Position numbers and translations under genes: made by a program. A stretch of DNA of 64,000 nt from Streptomyces rubradiris (GTDB taxonomy: Bacteria > Actinomycetota > Actinomycetes > Streptomycetales > Streptomycetaceae). This document shows, one piece after another, positions 1-7,977 of the stretch (the stretch's first letter is position 1; each line of letters starts with the position of its first letter). Location of the stretch: positions 1,488,001-1,552,000 of the forward strand of contig NZ_BNEA01000015.1 of the NCBI RefSeq assembly GCF_016860525.1, given 5' to 3'. The notes below the pieces were generated by a model that was not told the origin of the DNA, made no database searches, and saw only the letters and a program-made list of their open reading frames with translations.

Positions 1-567
1 CATGCCCACCACCGCGTGCGCCTGGTACAGCACCGGCACGCCCGTCATCAGCCCCGTCTCCGGCTGGAGGGTGAACAGGCTGCGCGCCCAGGGGGCGATG
101 GTGCTCCGGTAGTCGTACCCGCTGCCGCCGGTGTGCGTCAGCTTGGCGACCATGCCCAGCACGATCGCGCCGAGCAGCAGCAGGTACATCGCCTTGTCGT
201 TGGCCGTGGTGGCCCGGAAGACGGGGGCGCGGGTGCGGCGGCGGTAGACGAGCAGCCCGACCCCGGCGACCGTCAGCACCCCGGCCGCCGTCCCGCCGTA
301 CAGCGACAGCAGGTGGTAGGCGTGCTCGTCCACACCGAACGTCTCCGTCCAGGACACCGGCACGAACAGCCCCACCAGGTGTCCCGCCAGCACGAACAGG
401 ATGCCGTAGTGGAACACCGGGGAGGCGATGTTCAGCAGCCGTGACTCGTACAGCTGCGAGGAGCGGGTGGTCCAGCCGTACTTGTCGTAGCGGTAGCGCC
501 AGACGAGGCCGGCCACCAGCAGGGCGAGGGCGACGTAGGGCAGGGCGCCCCACAGCAGGACGGTCAT
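1..567 (-). CDS. narI: Respiratory nitrate reductase gamma subunit NarI (3' end beyond window)
   Basis: Membrane b-type cytochrome subunit that takes electrons from the quinol pool and passes them to NarH/NarG. The visible 189 codons begin MTVLLWGALPYVALALLVAG and contain four hydrophobic segments with His residues typical of the haem-b helices (for example FHYGILFVLAGHLVGL). The gene runs off the window at position 1, so the last helix and C-terminus are missing. Its ATG overlaps the narJ stop by 4 nt (ATGA), so it is translationally coupled to narJ. NarI of other bacteria is about 225-245 residues, so most of the gene is present. Identification rests on sequence character plus the narGHJI order. 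Confidence 0.95.
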   Translation of the reverse strand, partial: MTVLLWGALPYVALALLVAGLVWRYRYDKYGWTTRSSQLYESRLLNIASPVFHYGILFVLAGHLVGLFVPVSWTETFGVDEHAYHLLSLYGGTAAGVLTVAGVGLLVYRRRTRAPVFRATTANDKAMYLLLLGAIVLGMVAKLTHTGGSGYDYRSTIAPWARSLFTLQPETGLMTGVPVLYQAHAVVGM

Positions 568-1058
568 CGGCGTGCTCCGGGGCGGGAGGCGGGCAGGGCG
601 GCGCAGACCGCGTCCAGGACGCCCGTGTACGGGGTGCCGCAGGCGGCCAGCCGGGTGCGCAACTGCTCCAGGCCGGCGCGGTGTTCGGTCAGCAGGGCGG
701 TGTCGCCGGTCCGGGAGGTGAACTCCAGCACGGCCGGCAGGAAGTCGGGCAGCTCCTCGCCGCTGAACTCCAGGCCGTGCCGGCGGTAGACGTCCTTGAA
801 GCGCACCAGGGACATCCCGCGCCGCCGGGTGTCGCCGTCGTGCCACCAGCTCAGGTACAGGCTGTGCCGGTTCTTGAGGTCGAAGACCTCCACGTAGTGC
901 GCGGCCAGGTCCAGCAGCGGGGTGACGGCCGCGTGGTCGGTGAACTCCCGCAGTTGCGGGGCGGCTTCGCGCAGCAGCGGCAGCCGGGCGATCAGGTCCT
1001 CGTCCGGGTAGGTCAGGCACAGGGCCGCCGCCTGGTAGAGCACCGCGTCCGAGGGCAT
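564..1058 (-). CDS. narJ: Nitrate reductase molybdenum cofactor assembly chaperone NarJ
   Basis: Cytoplasmic TorD/NarJ-type chaperone, 164 residues, needed to insert the molybdenum cofactor into NarG before the complex docks on NarI. It is not part of the mature enzyme. The protein starts MPSDAVLYQAAALCLTYPDE and carries the family segment around HYVEVFDLKNRHSLYLSWW (residues about 50-75). Its ATG overlaps the narH stop and its stop overlaps the narI ATG, both by 4 nt. It is somewhat shorter than E. coli NarJ (about 236 residues) but in the range of actinobacterial homologues. Confidence 0.95.
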   Translation of the reverse strand: MPSDAVLYQAAALCLTYPDEDLIARLPLLREAAPQLREFTDHAAVTPLLDLAAHYVEVFDLKNRHSLYLSWWHDGDTRRRGMSLVRFKDVYRRHGLEFSGEELPDFLPAVLEFTSRTGDTALLTEHRAGLEQLRTRLAACGTPYTGVLDAVCAALPASRPGARR

Positions 1059-2653
1059 CAGGCCTCCTCCGCCTCGTCCGAGGTCTGCCGTCCGCGCAGC
1101 AGGTGGAAGTTCTCCACCGTCACCAGCGGGAGCCGTCTGCGACCGGAGTCCCGGCCGAACGGCCCGTCGCCGCCCATGCCGGGTCCGCCCGCGTGGTCGA
1201 GGCTGCACTCGGCGGGCACCGCCGACTCCTCCAGCCGGCGGGCGTCCCCGACGGCGGCGGTCGGGATGACGTACCGCTCCTCGTACTTGGCGATGGCCAG
1301 CAGCCGGTACAGGGCCTCGATGCCGGCCGGGCGCAGGCCGGCCGCCGAGGCGATCTCGGGGTCCGGTGTCTCCCCGAGGTTGAGGGCCCGCATGTGGGAG
1401 CGCATCGCGGCGAGCTTCTCCAGCGAGGCCCGCACCGGCCGGGTGTCGCCGGCCGTGAACATCTCCGCCAGGTACTCCAGCGGGATGCGCAGGGTGTCGA
1501 TGGCGCCGAACAGGTTGCCCGCGTCCTCCCCGTCGTGCCCGGTTTCGGTCAGCGCGTCCACCACCGGCGACAGCGGCGGGATGTACCAGACCATCGGCAT
1601 CGTCCGGTACTCCGGGTGCAGCGGCAACGCCACCCGGTACCGGCTGATCAGCGCGTGCACGGGCGAGCGCCGGGCGGCCTCGGTCCACTCGCGCGGGATG
1701 CCCGCGTCCTCGCAGGCACGCAGCACACCGGGGTCGTCCGGGTCGAGGAACACCCCCAACTGGGCCTCGTACAGGTCCTTGTCGTCCGGTACGGAGGCGG
1801 CGGCGGTCACCTTGTCGGCGTCGTACAGCAGGACGCCCAGGTAGCGCAGCCGGCCCACGCAGGTCTCCGAGCACACCGTCGGCAGGCCGACCTCGATCCG
1901 CGGATAACACAGGGTGCACTTCTCGGCCTTGCCGGTGGCGTGGTTGAAGTACACCTTCTTGTACGGGCATCCGGTCACGCACATCCGCCAGCCCCGGCAG
2001 TGGTCCTGGTCGACCAGGACGATGCCGTCCTCGGCCCGCTTGTACATCGCGCCGGACGGGCAGGAGGCCACGCACGAGGGGTTCAGGCAGTGCTCGCAGA
2101 TCCGCGGCAGATAGAACATGAACGTCTGCTCGTAGGCGAACCGCACCTTGTCGGACGCCTCTTGGCGCAGGCGTTCGACCATCGGGTCCAGGTCGCCGTA
2201 GGCGGGGGCGCCGCCGAGGTTGTCGTCCCAGTTCGAGGACCACTCGATCTTCATCGGCTCCCCGGTGACGGACGACACCGGCCGGGCCACCGGGTAGTCG
2301 TCGCCGAGCGGGGCGTCGGTGAGGTTGCGGTACTCGTACGTCCAGGGTTCGTAGTAGTCCTTGATCTCGGGCAGCCGGGGGTTGGAGAAGATCCCCGCGA
2401 GCTTCTTGAACCGGCCGCCGGCCTTGAGGGTGAGCGCGCCGCGCCGGTTCAGCTCCCAGCCGCCGCGCCACTTGTCCTGGTCCTCGTAGCGGCGCGGGTA
2501 GCCCTGCCCGGGGCGGGTCTCCACGTTGTTGAACCAGACGTACTCCATGCCGCGCCGGTTGGTCCACGCCTGTTTGCAGGTGACCGAACAGGTGTGGCAG
2601 CCGATGCACTTGTCGAGGTTCATCACCATCGCGATCTGGGCCATCGGACGCAT
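1058..2653 (-). CDS. narH: Respiratory nitrate reductase beta subunit NarH
   Basis: Iron-sulfur electron-transfer subunit, 531 residues. The first cluster motif CIGCHTCSVTC lies at residues 16-26. Further Cys groups follow in CEHCLNPSCVASCPSG, in CRGWRMCVTGC and in CTLC...CSETC. The Trp replacing a Cys in CRGWRMC is the known signature of the [3Fe-4S] cluster of NarH, so the usual complement of three [4Fe-4S] and one [3Fe-4S] clusters is expected. The ATG at 2653 overlaps the narG TGA (ATGA). An in-frame ATG at 2644 is a weaker alternative. It relays electrons from NarI to NarG on the cytoplasmic face of the membrane. Confidence 0.97.
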   Translation of the reverse strand: MRPMAQIAMVMNLDKCIGCHTCSVTCKQAWTNRRGMEYVWFNNVETRPGQGYPRRYEDQDKWRGGWELNRRGALTLKAGGRFKKLAGIFSNPRLPEIKDYYEPWTYEYRNLTDAPLGDDYPVARPVSSVTGEPMKIEWSSNWDDNLGGAPAYGDLDPMVERLRQEASDKVRFAYEQTFMFYLPRICEHCLNPSCVASCPSGAMYKRAEDGIVLVDQDHCRGWRMCVTGCPYKKVYFNHATGKAEKCTLCYPRIEVGLPTVCSETCVGRLRYLGVLLYDADKVTAAASVPDDKDLYEAQLGVFLDPDDPGVLRACEDAGIPREWTEAARRSPVHALISRYRVALPLHPEYRTMPMVWYIPPLSPVVDALTETGHDGEDAGNLFGAIDTLRIPLEYLAEMFTAGDTRPVRASLEKLAAMRSHMRALNLGETPDPEIASAAGLRPAGIEALYRLLAIAKYEERYVIPTAAVGDARRLEESAVPAECSLDHAGGPGMGGDGPFGRDSGRRRLPLVTVENFHLLRGRQTSDEAEEA

Positions 2654-5600
2654 CAGTACTCGACCTCCTGGCCGCGGCGGCGGATCACCGTCACCTCGTC
2701 GCGCTGGTTCCCGGTCGGGCCCAGGTAGTTGAACGCCCAGGACAACTGGGCGTATCCGCCGATCAGATGGGACGGCTTGAGCAGCAGCCGGGTCAGGGAG
2801 TTGTGGATGCCGCCGCGCATCCCGGTGGTCTCCGTCTTGGGCACGCTCACCGTGCGCTCCTGCGCGTGGTGCAGGTAGACGGTGCCGGGCGGCATGCGGT
2901 GCGAGACGATCGCGCGGGCCACGACCACGCCGTTGCGGTTGACCGCCTCCACCCAGTCGTTGTCCCCGGCGCCGATCGCGTCGGCGTCCTGCGGGGACAT
3001 CCAGATGGTCTGCCCGCCCCGGGAGAGGGCCAGCATGAACAGGTTGTCCTGGTACTCGGAGTGGATCGACCACTTGCTGTGCGGGGTGAGGTAACGCACC
3101 GTCACCTCCTGGTGCCCGTCGGGTCCGAGGCGTGGTTCGCCGAACAGCCGGTGCATGTCCAGCGGCGGCCGGTACACCGGCAGGGCCTCGCCGAGTTCGT
3201 GCATCCAGTCGTGGTCGAGGAAGAAGTGCTGGCGGCCGGTGAGGGTGTGCCACGGTTTGCCGTGCTCGGTGTTGAGCGTGAACGCCGTGTAGCGCCGGCC
3301 GCCGGACTCGCTGCCCGACCACTCCGGCGAGGTGATCACCGGCACGGGCGCCGCCTGGGTGTCGGCGTAGGTGACCCGTTTGCCCTCGTGCTCGGCGGCG
3401 AGGTGGGCCATCGGCCGCCCGGTGCGCCGCTGAAGCGTGCGGAAACCCTCGGTGGCCAGGCGCCCGTTGGTGGTGCCGGACAGGGCGAGGATGGTGTTCG
3501 CCGCCTTCACGGCCGTGTCGAGCGACGGCCGCCCCTGGTAGCCGGTGCCGTTGGACTTGCGCAGCTGGGCGACCTCCACGTCCGGGCGCAGGGCGACCCC
3601 CTTGGCCGCGAGGCCCAGTCGCTCCACCAGCGGGCCGAGCGCGGCGAACTTGGCGGCGATCGCGGTGTAGTCGCGCTCCACCACGGTCAGGTTCGGCAGG
3701 GTCCGGCCGGGTACGGGCTCGCACTCGCCGCGTTTCCAGTCCCGCACCACCCCGCCCGGCTGGGCGGTCTCGGCCGGGGTGTCGTGCTGGAGCGGGCTCG
3801 CCACCAGGTCCTTGCGGACGCCCAGGTGGTCCACGGCCAGTTCGCTGAGCTTCTCCGCGAGCGCCTTGAAGGTGTCGAAGTCGGTGCGGGCCTGCCAGGG
3901 CGGGTCCACGGCCGGGGTGAACGCGTGCACGAAGGGGTGCATGTCGGTGGAGGACAGGTCGTGCTTCTCGTACCAGGTCGCGGCCGGCAGCACCACGTCC
4001 GACAGCAGCGTGGAGGAGGTGTGCCGGAAGTCCAGCGACAGCAGCAGGTCGAGCTTGCCCTCCGGTGCCCGCTCCCGCCAGGTCACGTCCCTCGGCCGCT
4101 CGCCGGGCGCGGCCTCGTCGGCGCGCAGCGAGGAGTGGGTGCCCAGCAGGTGCCGGGTGAAGTACTCGGCGCCCTTGGCCGAGGAGCCCAGCAGATTGGC
4201 CCGCCACAGGGTCAGCACGCGCGGCCAGTTCTCCGGGGCGTCCGGGTCCTCGCAGGCGAACCTCAGGGTGCCGGCGCGCAGCGCGGCCACCGCCTTCGCC
4301 ACCGGGTCGCCGCTCTCCTCGCCGAGGTCGAGCGGGTTGCGGTCGAAGGTGGGGTACGACGGCATCCAGCCCGCGCGGGCGGACAGCGCCAGGCAGTCCG
4401 CGGCGGTCATCCCGGCGAACCGGCCCTCGCCGAGCGGCGAGGCGAGCACGTCGGCGCCGAAGCGGTCGTAGCGCCACTGGTCGGTGTGCAGGTACCAGTA
4501 CCCGGTGCCGATCGCCTGCCGGGGCGGGCGGGACCAGTCGGAGGCGGCGGCCAGCGTCGCCCAGCCGGTCACCGGGCGGCACTTCTCCTGGCCCACGTAG
4601 TGCGCCCAGCCGCCGCCGTTGCGGCCCTGGCAGCCGGTGAGCTTCAGCAGGGCCAGGAAGGCGCGGTAGATCGTCTCCGAGTGGAACCAGTGGTTCGTGC
4701 CCGCCCCCATGATGATCATGCAGCGGCCCCGGGAGCGTTCGGCGGTCCGCGCGAACTCCCGGGCGATACGCACGCACTGGGCGGCCGGGACGGAGGTGTG
4801 CGTCTCCTGCCAGGCGGGGGTGGCCGGGGTGCGGTCGTCGTCGTAGGAGGCGGGCCAGTCGCCGGGCATCCCGGGGCGGCCCACCCCGTACTGGGCCAGC
4901 AGCAGGTCGTAGACCGTCGTCACCAGCGGGCCGTCCGCGCCGCCCAGCCGGGTGGCCGGCACGCTGCGCCGCAGCACCTCGCCCCGCCCCTGCCCGTGTG
5001 CCCCGCCCTCGGTGTCGAACCGGGGCAGCAGCACCTGCACCGGCACCGCGACCTCGCTGCCGTACAGGCTCAACCGGGGCCGGATGTCGCCCAGTTCCAG
5101 GTTCCACCGGCCCTCGCCGGACTCGGTCCAGCGAAAGCCCAGGGAGCCGTTCGGCACCACCGCGCGGCCGGTCGTCTCGTCCAGGACGGCCGTCTTCCAC
5201 TCCGCGCCCTCCCCGTCCTGCCCGATGTCGGTGGCGCGCAGGAACTTCCCCGGCACCCACGCCCCGTCCCGCTCGGCGAGCGTCACCAGGAACGGCAGGT
5301 CGGTGAACTTGCGTACGTAGTCGGTGAAGAACGGCGTCTGCCGGTCGACGAAGAACTCCTTGAGGATCACATGGCCCATCGCCAGGGCCAGCGCGCCGTC
5401 CGTACCCGGGTGCGGGTGCAGCCAGGCGTCGGCGAACTTCGTGGCGTCGGCGTAGTCCGGTGAGACCACCACCACCTTCTGTCCCCGGTAGCGGGCCTCC
5501 GCCATCCAGTGCGCGTCCGGGGTGCGGGTCACCGGCACGTTGGAGCCCCACATGATCAGGTAGGCGGCGTCCCACCAGTCGCCGGACTCCGGTACGTCCG

Positions 5601-6324
5601 TCTGGTCGCCGAAGACCTGCGGGGAGGCCACCGGGAGGTCGGCGTACCAGTCGTAGAACGACAGCATGGACGCGCCGATCAGCGAGTGGTAGCGGGCGCC
5701 GGCCGCGTGCGACACCATCGACATCGCCGGGATCGGGGAGAACCCGGCGATCCGGTCGGGGCCGTAGGTCTTGATGGTGTGCACCTGCGCGGCGGCGACC
5801 AGTTCCACCGCCTCCTCCCAGCGCGCCCGCACCAGGCCGCCCTTGCCGCGCGCCCGCTGGTAACGGCGGCGCCGCTCGGGGTCGTTCTGGATGTCCGCCC
5901 AGGCCAGCACCGGGTCGCCCAGCCGCTGCTTCGCCTCCCGGTACATCCGGAGCAGCACGCCCCGGACATAGGGGTAGCGGACCCGGGTGGGCGAGTAGGT
6001 GTACCAGGAGAACGCGGCGCCGCGCGGCTCGTACTCGGGCCGGTCCGGGCCCACCGACGGATAGTCCGTCTCCTGGGTCTCCCAGGTGATGATCCCGTCC
6101 TTGACGTACACCTTCCACCGGCAGGAGCCGGTGCAGTTCACGCCGTGGGTGGAGTGCACCACCTTGTCGTGGCTCCACCGGTCCCGGTAGAAGGCGTCCG
6201 CCTGCCGGCCGCCGGTCAGGGTGACGCTGTGCAGGTCGGGCGCGGGCGTGCCGGGCCGGAAGAAGCTGCCCGCGGACAGCAGGGCCGCACCGGGCTCCCT
6301 GGGCGGTCTCCGCGTGTCGGTCAC
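2653..6324 (-). CDS. narG: Respiratory nitrate reductase alpha subunit NarG
   Basis: Catalytic subunit reducing nitrate to nitrite at a bis-MGD molybdenum centre, 1223 residues, the normal family length. The FS0 iron-sulfur ligands are visible near the N-terminus as His60-x3-Cys64-x3-Cys68 (HGVNCTGSC), as in other NarG proteins. The strongly conserved stretch YDWYADLPVASP...QTDVPESGDWW follows at about residues 210-245. The start is GTG at 6324, preceded on the minus strand by GAGGGAGCGTAC. First gene of narGHJI, all four joined by 4-nt overlaps. No nitrate transporter (narK) is visible in this window. The enzyme supports respiration or energy maintenance under low oxygen. Confidence 0.98.
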   Translation of the reverse strand: MTDTRRPPREPGAALLSAGSFFRPGTPAPDLHSVTLTGGRQADAFYRDRWSHDKVVHSTHGVNCTGSCRWKVYVKDGIITWETQETDYPSVGPDRPEYEPRGAAFSWYTYSPTRVRYPYVRGVLLRMYREAKQRLGDPVLAWADIQNDPERRRRYQRARGKGGLVRARWEEAVELVAAAQVHTIKTYGPDRIAGFSPIPAMSMVSHAAGARYHSLIGASMLSFYDWYADLPVASPQVFGDQTDVPESGDWWDAAYLIMWGSNVPVTRTPDAHWMAEARYRGQKVVVVSPDYADATKFADAWLHPHPGTDGALALAMGHVILKEFFVDRQTPFFTDYVRKFTDLPFLVTLAERDGAWVPGKFLRATDIGQDGEGAEWKTAVLDETTGRAVVPNGSLGFRWTESGEGRWNLELGDIRPRLSLYGSEVAVPVQVLLPRFDTEGGAHGQGRGEVLRRSVPATRLGGADGPLVTTVYDLLLAQYGVGRPGMPGDWPASYDDDRTPATPAWQETHTSVPAAQCVRIAREFARTAERSRGRCMIIMGAGTNHWFHSETIYRAFLALLKLTGCQGRNGGGWAHYVGQEKCRPVTGWATLAAASDWSRPPRQAIGTGYWYLHTDQWRYDRFGADVLASPLGEGRFAGMTAADCLALSARAGWMPSYPTFDRNPLDLGEESGDPVAKAVAALRAGTLRFACEDPDAPENWPRVLTLWRANLLGSSAKGAEYFTRHLLGTHSSLRADEAAPGERPRDVTWRERAPEGKLDLLLSLDFRHTSSTLLSDVVLPAATWYEKHDLSSTDMHPFVHAFTPAVDPPWQARTDFDTFKALAEKLSELAVDHLGVRKDLVASPLQHDTPAETAQPGGVVRDWKRGECEPVPGRTLPNLTVVERDYTAIAAKFAALGPLVERLGLAAKGVALRPDVEVAQLRKSNGTGYQGRPSLDTAVKAANTILALSGTTNGRLATEGFRTLQRRTGRPMAHLAAEHEGKRVTYADTQAAPVPVITSPEWSGSESGGRRYTAFTLNTEHGKPWHTLTGRQHFFLDHDWMHELGEALPVYRPPLDMHRLFGEPRLGPDGHQEVTVRYLTPHSKWSIHSEYQDNLFMLALSRGGQTIWMSPQDADAIGAGDNDWVEAVNRNGVVVARAIVSHRMPPGTVYLHHAQERTVSVPKTETTGMRGGIHNSLTRLLLKPSHLIGGYAQLSWAFNYLGPTGNQRDEVTVIRRRGQEVEY

Positions 6325-6392
6325 GTACGCTCCCTCGGTTCAGCCCTGTTACTCAGAACCTAGGGGCAGGCCCGGCGGGGCACCTGTCCGGG

Positions 6393-6406
6393 GACCCGTA
6401 CGGGTC
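6393..6406. promoter_or_regulatory. Perfect 14-bp palindrome upstream of narG
   Basis: GACCCGTACGGGTC is a perfect palindrome 69-82 nt upstream of the narG start, in the 102-nt gap between narG and the XRE gene. It could be an operator for the neighbouring XRE protein or another regulator. No recognised FNR, Rex or DevR/OsdR consensus matches it exactly. Role inferred from position only. Confidence 0.4.
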
Positions 6407-6426
6407 ACGGCGGGCGCGGGGGCGGG

Positions 6427-7290
6427 TCACAGGCGCTCGCGGTACTCCCGCAGCAGCTTCAGGGTGCGCCGGGCGGACGCGGCGCGGGCCGTCATGTGGT
6501 CCAGCACCTCCAGGTGCGCGGCCACCTCGCGGCGCGCGTCCAGGTAGAGCGCGCCGGTCAGGTACTCGGTGAACACCATGTCCGGCAACTCCGGCTCGGC
6601 GAACCGGAACAGCGTGAACGGCGCGTACGTCCCCGGGTGCGGGCCCGCGGCGAACTCGGCGATCTGGAGCGTGACCCGGTCCCGCTCGGCGTACTCCAGC
6701 AGCCGGTCCAGCTGGTCCCGCAGCACCTTCGGGTCGGTGCTCACCGGGCGCCTGAGCACCGTCTCGTCCATGATCACCCACAGGTGGGGCGGGTCCTTCC
6801 GGTCCAGCAGCCGCTGCCGTTCCATGCGCAGCGACACGTGCCGGTCCACCGTCTCCGGGGAGGTCTGCCCGACGGTGCCCGCCTCCATCACCGCCCGGGC
6901 GTAGTCCTCGGTCTGGAGCAGGCCGGGGACGAAGTGGGGCTCGTAGGAGCGGATGATCCGCGCGGCGCCCTCCAGGCTGACGTACAGGCTGAACCAGTCC
7001 GGCAGCACGTCGTGGAACCGCTGCCACCAGCCCGGCTGGTTCGCCTCCTCGGCCAGCCGGACGAAGGCGTCGGCCTCCTCGTCCGGCACCCCGTAGGTGG
7101 TCAGCAGCACCTGCACGTAGGGGATCTTGAGCGCGACCTCGGCCGTCTCCATCCGCCGCACGGTCGCCGACGCCACCCTGAGGACCCGGGCGGCCTCGTC
7201 GCGGCTGAGCCCCGCGGCCTCCCGCAGCTCCTGCAACCGCTTGCCGAGCACCACCTGGCCCACGGTGGGCGCAGCCCGCCGCTCACTCAC
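6427..7290 (-). CDS. XRE-family transcriptional regulator with DUF5753 domain
   Basis: 287-residue regulator of the large Streptomyces XRE/DUF5753 family. An N-terminal Cro/C1-type helix-turn-helix (VLGKRLQELREAAGLSRDEA, then VASATVRRMETAE) is followed by a DUF5753 domain, the part that in these proteins is presumed to sense a ligand or partner (SYEPHFVPGLLQTEDYARAV to the C-terminus). GTG at 7290 is chosen because GGGGAGG lies about 8 nt upstream; GTG at 7296 is the longest alternative. These regulators are often paired with a DUF397 protein, but none is adjacent here. It lies directly upstream of narG on the same strand with a 102-nt gap, so it could control nitrate reductase; this is inference. 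Confidence 0.9.
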   Translation of the reverse strand: MSERRAAPTVGQVVLGKRLQELREAAGLSRDEAARVLRVASATVRRMETAEVALKIPYVQVLLTTYGVPDEEADAFVRLAEEANQPGWWQRFHDVLPDWFSLYVSLEGAARIIRSYEPHFVPGLLQTEDYARAVMEAGTVGQTSPETVDRHVSLRMERQRLLDRKDPPHLWVIMDETVLRRPVSTDPKVLRDQLDRLLEYAERDRVTLQIAEFAAGPHPGTYAPFTLFRFAEPELPDMVFTEYLTGALYLDARREVAAHLEVLDHMTARAASARRTLKLLREYRERL

Positions 7291-7424
7291 GACCACGCCC
7301 TCCCCTACGTGCCGATGAACGCGGGCAGCAGTCTGTCATGCGATCACGCTCTCGCACATATGGCCTAGCCGGCGGCGTGCCGGGGCCGGTAGAACCGTGG
7401 CCGGATCGCGAGGGGTCCGCCGGG

Positions 7425-7535
7425 GCGGGGGGACCGGCCGGGGCCGGGGGGACCGGCCGGGGCCGGGGGTACTGGCCGGGGCAGGGGACCGGCTAGGGCG
7501 GGGGTACTGGCCGGGGGGAGTACCGGCCGGGGCGG
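7425..7535. repeat. Degenerate G-rich short repeats
   Basis: About 110 bp of imperfect repeats of a GGGGACCGGCCGGGGCC-like unit of roughly 17-21 bp, with many runs of four or more G on the plus strand. It lies in the 685-nt gene-free interval between the XRE gene and the phosphodiesterase. The spacing of G-runs could permit G-quadruplex formation on the plus strand. No gene is apparent here. Confidence 0.6.
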
Positions 7536-7561
7536 AGGCCGGCGTGTGCGGGAGGGAGGGT

Positions 7562-7977
7562 CCGGCTCCGGCTTGGGCGTCGGGCCGTTCCGCCTGGCCA
7601 GGCCGTCGGGCCGCCGGCATCGGCCGGGCCGGGGCCGCCGCACGCCGGAGGCGAAGGTCCGGCTCCGACTTGGCCGCCGGGCCGTTCCGCCTTGCTCGGG
7701 CGTCGGGCCGCCGGCATCGGCCGGGCCGGGGCCGCCGCACGCCGAAGGCGAAGGTCCGGCTCCGGCTTGGGCGCCGGGCCGTTCCGCCTTGCTCGGGCGT
7801 CGGGCCGCCGACATCGGCTGGACCAGGGCCGCCGCACGCCGAAGGCGAAGGTCCGGCTCCGGCTTGGGCGCCGGGCCGTTCCGCCTTGCTCGGGCGTCGG
7901 GCCGCCGGCATCGGCCGGGCCGGGGCCGCCGCACGCCGGAGGCGAGGGTCCGGCTCCGGCTTGGGTGTCGGGCCGTC
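7562..7977. repeat. 97-bp tandem repeat, four full copies plus a partial fifth
   Basis: Four consecutive 97-bp units start at 7562, 7659, 7756 and 7853, each beginning CCGGCTCCG[G/A]CTTGG. A partial fifth copy starts at 7950 and runs into the stop codon of the phosphodiesterase gene (7976-7978, minus strand). Copies differ by only a few substitutions each. Because 97 is not a multiple of three, reading frames shift from unit to unit, so the overlapping ORFs with MRRP...-like starts on the minus strand are repeat artefacts, not genes. It could be a transcribed 3' region of the phosphodiesterase message or a neutral minisatellite. Confidence 0.9.

Noticed and set aside
1058..6178. Frame fusing an antisense-like reading of narG to narH (1706 codons)
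   Set aside because: narG is coded in another frame with a full NarG match; only the narH portion of this long frame is real.
7336..7934. Overlapping minus-strand ORFs rich in MRRP/ARRNGPA motifs
   Set aside because: They are translations of the 97-bp tandem repeat in shifting frames; no ribosome binding site, no domain, and the repeat unit is not a multiple of three.
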